A stretch of 64,000 bases of DNA from Thermoplasmata archaeon (GTDB lineage: Archaea > Thermoplasmatota > Thermoplasmata > Thermoplasmatales > Thermoplasmataceae), in the NCBI GenBank assembly GCA_021797355.1, contig JAJZZX010000004.1, forward strand, positions 62,001 through 126,000, written 5' to 3'. The first letter of the stretch is position 1. Every line of letters starts with the position of its first letter. Below, in pieces: positions 26,844 to 35,637 of the stretch. The notes under the pieces are model-generated. The model did no database searches and was not told the DNA's origin. It worked only from the letters and a program-made list of their open reading frames with translations. The position numbers and the translations under genes are program-made.

Positions 26844-27442
26844 CTGTCGTAGAATCGCTTCACCGCCGTGGCGTTGCCTGCTATCCCGAACCAGATGAGG
26901 AGCACGGACATTGGAGTGATAAGGAGACCAGATATTTCCAGCCTGAAAGGGAAAACAAGCTCCACAATAATGAATGCCATTATGAAGACAAGCCGATCGG
27001 CCCTTCCCAGAATACCGGAGTAATTCCTTTTCAGGTTCAGGGCCTGGGACTGGACTCCCATGTAACTGGTCAGCATCACTCCAGTCAGAGCTGCAATGCC
27101 GACAGAAAACTGGGCCAGTCCGCTGAAGATTATTCCCAGAAGGATGAATATGTCTGCATAGCGATCAAAGACATGATCTATGAGGTCACCTCTTGGTGAT
27201 GCCGAATTTTTAAGCCTGGCAAGCTTACCATCAATTGCGTCGAATAGTGATGAAAGCACAACTGCCACGAATGCAGGAAGCAGGGCAATGAAGACATAGT
27301 GTGAAAGGTAGATCAGGAGCCCTGCAACAGCGGCTAGAATTAGCGAGAGCAGTGACACTGAATCTGGCTTCCAATTCATGAAAGGCCTGGTCATGGGTAT
27401 TATGATTCGATCTGCCCGCGCCCGCTGAGAATCCAGGACCAT
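26819..27442 (-). CDS. CDP-alcohol phosphatidyltransferase (archaetidyl-inositol-phosphate synthase-like)
   Basis: A 207-residue protein with about six membrane helices. The complete family motif is present: DG..AR, then G and two Asp residues at the expected spacing (DGKLAR ... RGDLIDHVFD, about residues 70-92). It joins an alcohol phosphate to CDP-archaeol to form a polar membrane lipid. The length and the NSASPRGDLIDHVFDR sequence resemble the archaeal inositol-1-phosphate enzymes, but glycerol phosphate or serine remain possible. It lies at the end of a minus-strand run with the kinase and TiaS genes upstream. Confidence 0.85.
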   Translation of the reverse strand: MVLDSQRARADRIIIPMTRPFMNWKPDSVSLLSLILAAVAGLLIYLSHYVFIALLPAFVAVVLSSLFDAIDGKLARLKNSASPRGDLIDHVFDRYADIFILLGIIFSGLAQFSVGIAALTGVMLTSYMGVQSQALNLKRNYSGILGRADRLVFIMAFIIVELVFPFRLEISGLLITPMSVLLIWFGIAGNATAVKRFYDSYRALAPS

Positions 27443-27508
27443 GCTGTGGATAATGGCACTGATAACTTAATATTTCTCCAGAACTTTTGACTTGGCGCGG
27501 ATGATGAA

Positions 27509-27973
27509 TTATGGCTGGCCATTCCCCATTAGCGCCTTGATTGTTGAATCAATCTCCCTGGCTGCTGCTGCAGGATTGCCCTCAATAACTCTGATCCTGA
27601 ATATCCTTCCCCTGGGAAGCTGTTCCAGAGATTCCGAGAAGAATTCATCGCAGCGCTGTGCCTCCAGGTTCTCCTCTATCTTTGCAGCCACATACCCCCT
27701 TGCTTCCAAGGAGGTCCTGATTCTGTCCTCTTCCCTGTAAAGGATGAAGACGTACTGGCACCCAAGGAGATGTGAGTAGTGCCCCTCGATAATGGCAGAT
27801 TCGCCAAGTCCGCCGGCATGTTGAGCCAGGCACTCTACATCTGCCTCCTCTCCCTCAAAGCACTGCCCTGCGCCAGGGATATCATGCACTCCCAAGACTG
27901 TATAGCCCATATTCCTGAGCTCTCGGGACACTGTTGACTTGCCTACACCCGGCGTTCCAGAAATGCAGATCAT
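27509..27973 (-). CDS. adenylate kinase-like NTPase of the Fap7/hCINAP type
   Basis: A 154-residue P-loop protein: GTPGVGKS at 6-13, then the family marks EGHYSHLL and YVFILYR, and the lid-like RGYVAAKIEEN. Fap7-type proteins have weak adenylate kinase activity and help 20S pre-rRNA maturation with the uS11 protein. Its ATG overlaps the TiaS stop as ATGA, so the two are translationally coupled, which groups it with RNA processing. It is slightly shorter than typical (about 170-180). Confidence 0.88.
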   Translation of the reverse strand: MICISGTPGVGKSTVSRELRNMGYTVLGVHDIPGAGQCFEGEEADVECLAQHAGGLGESAIIEGHYSHLLGCQYVFILYREEDRIRTSLEARGYVAAKIEENLEAQRCDEFFSESLEQLPRGRIFRIRVIEGNPAAAAREIDSTIKALMGNGQP

Positions 27974-29268
27974 TCCTGCCGTCCGTCCGCCGACATGCGG
28001 AATGGCCGTGAAAGATGCCTTCTGGCAATGACTGGCACATCATATGGCCCTGTTCTGATGTCCCTGGGAATCTGCATGTACGCTGGCATTTCTGTTTTCG
28101 ATCCGCAGTAGTGGCACCTGAAGTCCCTCCTGCCATGTGATTTCATTTTCCTTCCACAGTCCTTGCAAACCGGAGGCGATCTGGCGTATATTGACGATAA
28201 GGAATTGATCTCAATCTTCTCAAGGTTCATGGCGCCCTCCTGGTAAGTTCCATAGGCAGTTACTTCGTCGCCGGGCCTGAGCGAGCCTACCACCTTCCTG
28301 AACTGCTTTGTGGGCTCAAATGCTGCAAGCTTGATCTCCTGCCCGTTCCATGTTGCCACCACAAAATAGTGGGACCCCATCTTTACGGTTGGCATTGATG
28401 CTATGCGGCACCTGATCATGTACGATCTCATCTCAGAAAGTGCAGCTGCACCATATATTATGTGGTCATCCGTAGCCTGGTTGCTCTGGTACATCAGCAG
28501 CCGGTCCTGCTTCAATCCCCAAGATTCTACCATGTCAAAGCCTTCTGTCAGGAGTGCCTCAGGGTCTCTCCCCCTGATGCCGAATATAACCGGTGTCCTG
28601 TCCCTTGGAAAAATGGCAGGATAATTGTTTTCCCGATCTACGTTGTTAAATGTTCCCGATATCTGATCCGCCTGCTGTGCAAGGGAAAATTTCCTTGACT
28701 GCTGGATGGATTCTCCATGAGGATATCTGTATGCAATCAGTTCATATGTCCTCTTTTCTGCAGGCCATGATAGGGCTGCCGCAGCTCCTATTATGCCTCT
28801 CCCAGATTTGATCTTCCTGTACTGGCATCCTGACCTGGAAAGGAAATCTTCAGCCTCCCTTATTTCAAGTACATCACGAACGGCACGCCAGTAGAATTCC
28901 TCATCCAGTTTTCCCGAAGAGACCACTATTCCGGGATTGGTATTATCATCGTCAAGAACTGCAAGATCATGAACAGCATCATCAGCAAGGTCAAGAAGTT
29001 CCCCTGGTTCCATTGCCTCGTCCCCTTGCTCAAATGCCATTACGTCGTGATTTCCAAACCTGCCGATCCTCCTGCTCCTGCCTCTTCCCCTTCCCAGCCT
29101 TGCTGACAGAGCCCCGTTGCCCCTGGTCTTGTACGGTATTGACGGGTTTAGCCTAACCAGAGATGGGATTCCTATTAGATCCAGCCCGCTTCTTTCAATT
29201 ATCTCCGTAAGCAGGAAAGTCGTGCACATTGATGAGCGGGAATCAGTATCGTCTATGGCTACGTACAT
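27970..29268 (-). CDS. tiaS: tRNA(Ile2) 2-agmatinylcytidine synthetase TiaS
   Basis: A 432-residue enzyme that attaches agmatine to C34 of tRNA-Ile(CAU) so that it reads AUA. The N-terminal AIDDTDS motif, RLNPSIPYKTRGNGA and the kinase-like GRGIIGAAAAL are TiaS signatures. An OB-fold region (about 285-360) is followed by a zinc ribbon CKDCG ... CHYCG near 380-400. The gene sits between cis-prenyltransferase (next base) and the Fap7-like kinase (overlap), all on the minus strand. The length is typical. Confidence 0.96.
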   Translation of the reverse strand: MYVAIDDTDSRSSMCTTFLLTEIIERSGLDLIGIPSLVRLNPSIPYKTRGNGALSARLGRGRGRSRRIGRFGNHDVMAFEQGDEAMEPGELLDLADDAVHDLAVLDDDNTNPGIVVSSGKLDEEFYWRAVRDVLEIREAEDFLSRSGCQYRKIKSGRGIIGAAAALSWPAEKRTYELIAYRYPHGESIQQSRKFSLAQQADQISGTFNNVDRENNYPAIFPRDRTPVIFGIRGRDPEALLTEGFDMVESWGLKQDRLLMYQSNQATDDHIIYGAAALSEMRSYMIRCRIASMPTVKMGSHYFVVATWNGQEIKLAAFEPTKQFRKVVGSLRPGDEVTAYGTYQEGAMNLEKIEINSLSSIYARSPPVCKDCGRKMKSHGRRDFRCHYCGSKTEMPAYMQIPRDIRTGPYDVPVIARRHLSRPFRMSADGRQE

Positions 29269-30045
29269 TCAGACACCGAATCTTCTCTTTCGCTTCTGGT
29301 ATGACAGGATAGCCTTCAGGAAATCGGATTTTTTCAGCTCCGGCCAGTTGACGTCTGAAAAGTAAAGTTCGGAATAGGCTGACTGCCAGAGCAGGAAGTT
29401 CGAGATTCTTTCCTCCCCGCTGGTCCTTAATATTAGATCCGGATCAGGAAGCGATTTATCATAAAGATACTCCCTGAACTTCTCCTCGGTTACGTCTTCT
29501 ATGGAGAATTTTCCCTCTTGTATCTCCTTGTACATGCGCTTCATTGCTGAGATGATCTCCTCCCTGCCCCCATATCCTATTGCAAGATTGAACTTGAAAT
29601 TGTTGAAGCCCTGCGTTGTGCTTTCCACAACTTCAATGGTTTTCTTCAGGAAATCCGGTAGCCTTGAAATTTCTCCGATGACCTTTACGCGTATCCTGTT
29701 TTTGTATATTCTTGGGTCCTCAAGCAAATCCAGGAACGCATCGTTTATGAGATGGAAGAGAAAGTCAACCTCCTTCTTGTCCCTCTGGAAATTTTCCGTG
29801 GAGAAGCCATAAACGGTGACCACCTTAACGCCAGCCTCCATGCACCATTCAAGGACCTCCTCCAGTTTCTGCTTGCCCCGAACGTGTCCCTCGTTATCTG
29901 ACATTCCCAGGCTCCTTGCGTAACGCCTGTTGCCGTCTGTGATAATACCTATATGGTTTGGAACAGCACCCTGCCGCACCTCATCTAGAAGCATTCGTTC
30001 GTAAACTTCGGACGTAAGGTTGCCAAGTCTGTTCGCTATTCCCAT
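29269..30045 (-). CDS. uppS: cis-prenyltransferase (polyprenyl diphosphate synthase)
   Basis: A 258-residue soluble enzyme that extends isoprenyl diphosphates in cis to make the long polyprenyl carrier used for glycosylation. The catalytic motif ITDGNRRYAR has Asp37, and GH at 53-54 followed by the helix KLEEVLEWC, TVYGFSTENF and the C-terminal RTSGEERISNF ... YSELYF are all conserved. In archaea the product is a C55-C60 polyprenol that is then phosphorylated, which links it with the Dpm1-like and STT3 genes. Its stop abuts the TiaS start, suggesting one transcript. Confidence 0.95.
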   Translation of the reverse strand: MGIANRLGNLTSEVYERMLLDEVRQGAVPNHIGIITDGNRRYARSLGMSDNEGHVRGKQKLEEVLEWCMEAGVKVVTVYGFSTENFQRDKKEVDFLFHLINDAFLDLLEDPRIYKNRIRVKVIGEISRLPDFLKKTIEVVESTTQGFNNFKFNLAIGYGGREEIISAMKRMYKEIQEGKFSIEDVTEEKFREYLYDKSLPDPDLILRTSGEERISNFLLWQSAYSELYFSDVNWPELKKSDFLKAILSYQKRKRRFGV

Positions 30046-30120
30046 GTCCTGCCTCCATAGTGAAAATGACTACATAATTTTTGGTAAAGCAAGAAGGCAC
30101 TAATCAATCTTTATCTCAAT

Positions 30121-31068
30121 TCACTGAAGTTCAAGCCACAATGAATACATGCTTTCCCTAGGGGAGTATCCATGGACCACCCTCTTCGAGACCAGCTTGA
30201 AGCCCATATCCCTGAAACTTTCCATCCTTAGTTCCAGAGTATCCTGATCCAGAATCTCGTAATAGTTGAGAATTCCTCCGGGGGCGAGGTGTTCCTTTGC
30301 AACTTGAACATAGGAAAAGGCACTGTGAGGCAGATTCATGATTATCCTGCTGAACAGGCCCATCCTGTTGATCTCGGTGCCTGAATCCCCCAGGACAGGA
30401 TCTATCGTGCCGTTGAGCCTGTTCCTGGCGATGCTCCTTTTCATGTATGAAACTGCATGCGGGTTGCTATCAACTGCCGTCACTGCGGCTTCTCTGATCC
30501 TAGCAATGTTTATTGAGAAGGGGCCTATCCCGGCGAACATGTCAAGAATTTTTTCTCCGCTTGAAACGGATTTTGCCACTAGCATACGTTCAGTGGCAAG
30601 CCTTGGGGAGAAATATACGAGCCGGACATCCAGGATGAATGAACAACCGTTTTCGCGGTATTCAGTTTCAGGCAGATCCTGGCCTGCTATAAGGGAGAGT
30701 TTCCTTGTCCTGTATTCACCAGCAACTCCCTCGTCAAGGTATACTGATTTTATTGTGGTGTTGGTTTCCATCAGCCACTGTGCCAACTGCTCCGCCCTTT
30801 TCCTGTTCCTTATCTTGGTGATGGCAACATGCCCTATCATGTCAAATGCGCCATGGGTGCCGGAAGGGAGGTGCCTTACATGAGACGGCTTCCCGCTGAT
30901 GTCCACTTCCATAATGCCTGGGAGGCCTGCCGCATCCTCCTTCAGCGGTATGAACACATCACTGCCCTCGCTGAAAACCCTGTGGCTGGAATCCACGCAA
31001 TCCCCCGCCCTCAGGAGTTTCATCACGGATTCAGTTATTTCTCTTGGAACTACAAGGTGTCTAGTCAG
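30121..31068 (-). CDS. trm5: Trm5-like tRNA (guanine37-N1) methyltransferase, probable CTG start
   Basis: A class I SAM methyltransferase. Motif I is LDMFAGIGPFS, motif II AVDSNP and motif IV MNLPHSA; NLP is the Trm5/Taw2 mark. It would methylate G37 of tRNA; wyosine enzyme Taw2 is the main alternative. The first ATG/GTG codons (31023, 31026) are too late: the upstream frame continues with HLVVPREITESVMKLL, the conserved family N-terminus, and has no ATG, GTG or TTG. CTG at 31068 is preceded by GGAGG 5 nt upstream and overlaps the Hel308 stop as CTGA. I therefore place the start there, giving 315 residues. A sequence error at that base would also explain it. Confidence 0.85.
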   Translation of the reverse strand: MTRHLVVPREITESVMKLLRAGDCVDSSHRVFSEGSDVFIPLKEDAAGLPGIMEVDISGKPSHVRHLPSGTHGAFDMIGHVAITKIRNRKRAEQLAQWLMETNTTIKSVYLDEGVAGEYRTRKLSLIAGQDLPETEYRENGCSFILDVRLVYFSPRLATERMLVAKSVSSGEKILDMFAGIGPFSINIARIREAAVTAVDSNPHAVSYMKRSIARNRLNGTIDPVLGDSGTEINRMGLFSRIIMNLPHSAFSYVQVAKEHLAPGGILNYYEILDQDTLELRMESFRDMGFKLVSKRVVHGYSPRESMYSLWLELQ

Positions 31069-33140
31069 CGTCTCCTCCTCTCCACTATATTCTTTGCATG
31101 GCTTATTGTATCTGTTGCGAGCCTGTCGGAAAAGCCCACAATGGCCTTAATGTCCTGAAGAGATGCCCCTGCTATCTGTTCTAGTGTCCTGAAGCCCGCA
31201 TTGTAGAGTCTTCTTGCCCTAACTCTTCCGATGTTGGGAATGGTGGTGATTTCCCATATCTCTTCCCGAATTCCCTCTGAGATGCGTACGTTCAGGATTT
31301 CAAAGTAGCGTCTTCTCTGCGGTGCAAAGAGAGACGCGAGCCTGGAAAGGCAGTAAGATATCCACTGCGCGCTGCTCACCCTGGCCTGAACGTCGCCGGG
31401 GCCGATCCCGTATTTTTCCTCAATCCTTTCCATTGAGGCCTCATTTATCCAGTCAAGAAGGACCATGGCTGTCTTTATTCTGCCTTCATAGTCCTGACCC
31501 ATACCTGATATGTCGATGCTGTTGCTGGTTATGAAATAGTCAATCTCGCTGAAGTCATCGTTTCTTGCAATCATTGGTGTTACTTCCGGCGTTGACGAAA
31601 TGGCCACAAGCGATCCGGGATCATCCGGCTCGCCCGACTCAAGGTACCTCTTCAGTATAAGGGCCGAAAGTGGGTCTATGTAAAGGTCACTCACAGCCTT
31701 TCCCAGCCTGGTAGCCGAGTACTGTCCTGAGTCCTCAGTAACGAAGCCGTTATTGATGAGGAAATCAATAGATTTCCTGAACTCCTTGCTGAATGATGAG
31801 AGATCATTCTGGTGGCCCAGTAGCGTGGTTGAATAGAATCTCTCGATGCCTTCCATGTTAACGCATAGGCCAGTGCTTATCAGGGCCATTTCGTTGAATC
31901 TAATTAGTGATTCCCTGCCAAGCGAAGACTGGACTGGCTCCGGGCTGCTGGCAAAATACTCCAAGGCGTGATCAAGTGAGTTTTCAGTTGCCGCATATAT
32001 TAGGCCGTAGCCAGAATTGTCGTATTTAGGCCTTCCCGCCCGTCCAAGCATCTGGTGTACTTCAGTGGCAGAAATGTAACCAACCATGCCATCTGAAAAC
32101 CTGGTAATGTCACGGATTATCACAGCCCTTGCAGGCAGGTTTATTCCAGCTGCAAGCGTGGGAGTGGCCACAAGGACCTTTATCTTGCCATCCCTGAAAA
32201 AGGATTCAACTGTTCCCCTCTGCTCACTAGAAAGGCCAGCATGATGGAAGCATACTCCCCTAGGTATGAGGTCTCCCAGGAGATTCTCATAGCGATCGCT
32301 GTCAACTGGGGTGTATACATTTTCAGGCGATCCGGCAAGCTCCCTGTCGATTGAAAGTGAAATCTTCCTTGCTGTGTCTTCTGCCCTTTTTCTGGAATTG
32401 ACAAATATAAGTACCTGTCCTCCCTGAGAGATGAAGTATTCGCATATCTTCACTATTTCATCCTTGCCCCTGAACTCCATGGTTTCGCCGTCTAGATACT
32501 CGATTTTCCTTCCATGTATTATGCCCTTTCTCAGGGGAACTGGCCTGAAGTCGCTGACAACGGTCTCGCTTGAAAGCCATTCCCCCATCTCCTGGATATT
32601 CGATATAGTTGCGGAAAGTCCAAGAATTGTGGCATCAGGATTTATGAATCTAATTGCTGATAAGAATGTTTCAAGCCTTGGCCCTCTCCCCTCATCTCCA
32701 ATGAGATGAAGCTCGTCTGCTACAACCAGCGATATATCAAGCATTGCAGATGGATCATGGTGGAATAGTGAATCGGCCTTTTCGGATGTGCAGACCACAA
32801 CATCATACTTCTTTATGAAATCAGGAGATTCGTCGTAGTCGCCGATTGAAATCCCAACCCTCATTCCAAGTTTCCTCAGACTCTTGAGCTCTTCGAACTT
32901 CTCGCTCGCGAGGGCCCTTAAAGGGACAATATAGAGTGACTTGCGGCGATTGATGAACTCATTGTAAATTGCAAAGTACGCTATGAGACTCTTTCCAGAT
33001 GCTGTTGGGACTGAAACTATGACGCTGTTACCTCCCAGATATTTTTTAATGGCTTCCTCCTGATGCGGATAGAGGACCAGGTCCCTGCCATCAAAGATTC
33101 CAAGGAACTCGGATGGGAGGCCAAGATCGGACAGTTTCAT
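31065..33140 (-). CDS. hel308: ATP-dependent DNA helicase Hel308
   Basis: A 691-residue superfamily 2 helicase. Walker A VPTASGKS (44-51), DEXH box ADELHLIGDEGRGPRLE, motif III LSATISN, motif IV ILIFVNSRKRAE and motif VI QMLGRAGRP are all present, followed by the winged helix, ratchet and a C-terminal helix-loop-helix (TIPNIGRVRARRLYNAGF). Hel308 unwinds lagging strands at stalled forks with 3' to 5' polarity. The gene is followed, with a 4-nt overlap, by the Trm5-like gene. An inverted repeat lies 34-54 nt upstream. Confidence 0.97.
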   Translation of the reverse strand: MKLSDLGLPSEFLGIFDGRDLVLYPHQEEAIKKYLGGNSVIVSVPTASGKSLIAYFAIYNEFINRRKSLYIVPLRALASEKFEELKSLRKLGMRVGISIGDYDESPDFIKKYDVVVCTSEKADSLFHHDPSAMLDISLVVADELHLIGDEGRGPRLETFLSAIRFINPDATILGLSATISNIQEMGEWLSSETVVSDFRPVPLRKGIIHGRKIEYLDGETMEFRGKDEIVKICEYFISQGGQVLIFVNSRKRAEDTARKISLSIDRELAGSPENVYTPVDSDRYENLLGDLIPRGVCFHHAGLSSEQRGTVESFFRDGKIKVLVATPTLAAGINLPARAVIIRDITRFSDGMVGYISATEVHQMLGRAGRPKYDNSGYGLIYAATENSLDHALEYFASSPEPVQSSLGRESLIRFNEMALISTGLCVNMEGIERFYSTTLLGHQNDLSSFSKEFRKSIDFLINNGFVTEDSGQYSATRLGKAVSDLYIDPLSALILKRYLESGEPDDPGSLVAISSTPEVTPMIARNDDFSEIDYFITSNSIDISGMGQDYEGRIKTAMVLLDWINEASMERIEEKYGIGPGDVQARVSSAQWISYCLSRLASLFAPQRRRYFEILNVRISEGIREEIWEITTIPNIGRVRARRLYNAGFRTLEQIAGASLQDIKAIVGFSDRLATDTISHAKNIVERRRR

Positions 33141-33173
33141 TCCAGACCTGATTAGATATTCAGAAAAAATGTT

Positions 33174-33194
33174 TGTCCTGACTAAGACAGGACA
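33174..33194. repeat. inverted repeat upstream of hel308
   Basis: TGTCCTG and CAGGACA form 7-nt perfect arms around ACTAAGA. The element lies 34-54 nt before the Hel308 start codon, inside the 257-nt intergenic region shared with a divergent small gene. Position and symmetry suit a regulator site, or a hairpin in a hel308 leader. The rest of the region (33195-33401) is very A/T-rich, with TATA-like TTATATATAAGC at about 33234-33245 for the plus-strand gene. Confidence 0.45.
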
Positions 33195-33401
33195 TTGCCC
33201 ATTGATACACCTGTTCCAAATTTTTCTGGATTATTATATATAAGCTTTTAATTTGTCGGTATTTGTTATATTTTGTAGAATTTAATTCAATAAAATTTAT
33301 AAGAATATGTATACTTGTCCGGAAAATATGGATTTTCTACCAAAGGAAGTGAGAGAGCTACCACCATTCCCCAGAAAAGCACAATTTGTAAAGGTGAAAT
33401 G

Positions 33402-33659
33402 ATGGAACGGCCAATTGTCCTGAAAGCAAGGAAGCTGATGATTGGCCAGAAGATAGCCATATTTCCCTTGAACCAGCTGTATGGTGATATGAGGGCATCA
33501 TACGCAGAGATTTGCAGCCAGGAGTCCATGGTGGAACTTGCCGAGCCTTTTCAGGCTGAATTCGTTTCCTTTGACGGCAGATACCTGATGTGCAGGTGTG
33601 AAAGATACGGCTGCATTTCAATCGACATAATGAGCCTTAAAAACCTGGAAACTGTATGA
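33402..33659 (+). CDS. small conserved-looking protein of unknown function
   Basis: An 85-residue protein beginning MERPIVLKARKLMIGQKIAI and ending DIMSLKNLETV. It is soluble, beta-rich, with a central MRASYAEICSQESMVELAEP segment and two cysteines in CRCERYGC. I start at the second of two tandem ATGs because AAGGTGA lies 4 nt before it; the frame is open 29 codons further upstream without obvious coding character. Divergent from hel308. No family is recognised. The Shine-Dalgarno match and the divergent promoter region support a real gene. Confidence 0.55.
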   Translation: MERPIVLKARKLMIGQKIAIFPLNQLYGDMRASYAEICSQESMVELAEPFQAEFVSFDGRYLMCRCERYGCISIDIMSLKNLETV

Positions 33660-33762
33660 ACCTTACAATCATGATGCGCCCCCCTGCGAATTTCTGTTCT
33701 TCCATAGCGCTGGGAGGCCTGTGAACTCAAGTTATTTATCGACCCATAAATATGGTAGCAGA

Positions 33763-34401
33763 ATGACCAGACCAAGGGTAACTGTGAACATTGCTCTCAG
33801 CCTTAATGGGATGATAGCAGGTCCAGGGGGAAGGAGGGTGGTCATTTCATCCGCTGCCGACAGGATGCGCGTTCACAGGCTAAGATCGGAGAATGATGCC
33901 GTTCTCGTGGGTGCCAATACTGTCATCAACGACAATCCCCATCTCACCGTGGACCGAACCCTTGTCCCGGACGGTCATGATCCAGTAAGGATAGTGCTTG
34001 ACAGGAATCTCCGCATTCCCCGGAACAGTAATGTGCTTGATGGTGCAGCACGCACAATTATTCTCACATCAGCCCAGACTGGCAGAATAGAAGGCGCAGA
34101 TATCATGATTCTGCCACAGGAGAGGCTCACCCCTGGGGTAATACTGAATGAACTGGGAGACCTTGGCTTAGGCAAGATACTCATTGAGGGGGGTAGGGAA
34201 GTGATAAGGGACTTCGTGCTATCCGGAAATGTTGACGAATTCACGGTTTTTGTAGCTCCGGTTCTCATAGAACGTGGAGGATTGCAGCTCTTCGATCCCC
34301 AGGCTGACATATTCCTTTCAGTGGTTGCAATGATGAACATAGATGGGGGATTAGTTATAAGCCTTGATCCCCATTCCTTAATGATAGCATGGAAGAGCTA
34401 A
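33763..34401 (+). CDS. 2,5-diamino-6-ribosylamino-pyrimidinone 5'-phosphate reductase (RibD C-terminal type)
   Basis: A 212-residue dihydrofolate reductase-fold enzyme of the archaeal/fungal riboflavin pathway, which reduces the ribosyl side chain using NAD(P)H before deamination. Family marks are TVNIALSLNGMIAG at the N-terminus, NDAVLVGANTVINDNPHLTV, and KILIEGGREVIRDF. ATG 33763 is chosen; a TATA element near 33730-33737 gives a nearly leaderless mRNA, and the open frame upstream to 33721 lacks conserved sequence. It overlaps the SAH hydrolase gene by 13 nt. Confidence 0.9.
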   Translation: MTRPRVTVNIALSLNGMIAGPGGRRVVISSAADRMRVHRLRSENDAVLVGANTVINDNPHLTVDRTLVPDGHDPVRIVLDRNLRIPRNSNVLDGAARTIILTSAQTGRIEGADIMILPQERLTPGVILNELGDLGLGKILIEGGREVIRDFVLSGNVDEFTVFVAPVLIERGGLQLFDPQADIFLSVVAMMNIDGGLVISLDPHSLMIAWKS

Positions 34402-35624
34402 ACAAGGGATACTTGAGGCTGAACTGGGCAAGGGAAAGAATGGACGTCATTGCCCAGATCAGGAAACGCTTTATTGAAGAGAAACCGCTAAAGGGAATAA
34501 AAATTGCAATGGCCCTTCATGTGGAGGCAAAGACTGGCGTTTTTGCAATTCTGCTGAAGGAGGGGGGCGCAGATCTGAGAATGGCATCCTGCAACCCTCT
34601 CAGTTCCGATGACAGCGTTGTTGAATCTTTGAAATCGGATTTCGGTATGGAAGTCTTCGCGAGAAAGGGCGAAACAGAGAAAGAATACTATGAGTACCTC
34701 AACAAGGCCCTTGACATAGGGCCGAATATCATAATAGACGATGGCGGCGATCTCACCAAGATCGTGCATACAGAAAGGACGGATCTTCTTCCCAATATCA
34801 TTGGAGGGAACGAGGAAACCACCACTGGTGTAGTCAGGCTTTTTGCCATGGAAAAACAGGGGGTTCTGAAATTTCCAATGTTTGATGTTAACGACGCCCA
34901 GATGAAGCATCTCTTCGATAACAGATACGGAACCGGGCAGAGTACCCTTGACGGGTTCATGAACGCTACCAACGTTCTCATAGCTGGTAAGAGGGTGATT
35001 GTGGCGGGATATGGCTGGTGCGGCCGTGGAATAGCAATGAGGATGAAGGGCATGGGAGCCCTCGTTACAGTGACGGAGATAGACCCAGTGAAGGCTGTGG
35101 AAGCTGCCATGGATGGATTTGAGGTGAAGAGGATGAACTCCGCCATCCGTGACGCCGACTATGTCATAACAGCCACAGGAATGAAGGATGTTGTAGCCTA
35201 CGATGATCTGCTGGTCGCAAAGAAGAACGTTATCCTGGCTAATTCAGGACACTTCAACAATGAACTTCCTGTAAGTGTTCTGGAAAACCGGTCTCTCGAA
35301 AGAAAGATGGTCAGGGAAAATGTGGTGAAGTACAGGCTTGAAAACGGAAACGAAGTGAATGTAATAGCCGATGGCCGGCTCGTAAATCTTGCTGCTGGCC
35401 AGGGGCATCCCGTTGAGATCATGGACATGAGCTTTGCACTTCAGGCACTTGTCGCGGAATATCTTGCAAAAAACCACCGGAAACTGGAAAGGAAAGTCTA
35501 TCCAGTTCCCAGAGAGATTGACGATGAGGTTGCAAGGATAAAACTCTCAGCTCTTGGAATAGGAATTGATCGACTGACAGAGGAACAGATCCGCTACGCC
35601 GATGAATGGAAGGAAGGAACATAA
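34389..35624 (+). CDS. ahcY: adenosylhomocysteinase
   Basis: A 411-residue NAD-dependent enzyme that splits S-adenosylhomocysteine into adenosine and homocysteine, relieving product inhibition of methyltransferases. Visible motifs are ALHVEAKTGV, the substrate loop NEETTTGVVRL, NATNVLIAGKRVIVAGYGWCGRGIA (Rossmann NAD site; only key glycines cited: GYGWCGRG), and the C-terminal MDMSFALQAL and PVPREIDDEVA. The length matches the short archaeal form. The preceding gene overlaps it and the next gene follows after 13 nt, so it sits in an operon. Confidence 0.97.
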   Translation: MEELNKGYLRLNWARERMDVIAQIRKRFIEEKPLKGIKIAMALHVEAKTGVFAILLKEGGADLRMASCNPLSSDDSVVESLKSDFGMEVFARKGETEKEYYEYLNKALDIGPNIIIDDGGDLTKIVHTERTDLLPNIIGGNEETTTGVVRLFAMEKQGVLKFPMFDVNDAQMKHLFDNRYGTGQSTLDGFMNATNVLIAGKRVIVAGYGWCGRGIAMRMKGMGALVTVTEIDPVKAVEAAMDGFEVKRMNSAIRDADYVITATGMKDVVAYDDLLVAKKNVILANSGHFNNELPVSVLENRSLERKMVRENVVKYRLENGNEVNVIADGRLVNLAAGQGHPVEIMDMSFALQALVAEYLAKNHRKLERKVYPVPREIDDEVARIKLSALGIGIDRLTEEQIRYADEWKEGT

Positions 35625-35637
35625 CGGTGGTGGAAGC

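Noticed and set aside
33315-33401. Longer N-terminus for the small gene opposite hel308
   Set aside because: The extension has low-complexity, promoter-like sequence; the AAGGTGA site points to ATG 33402.
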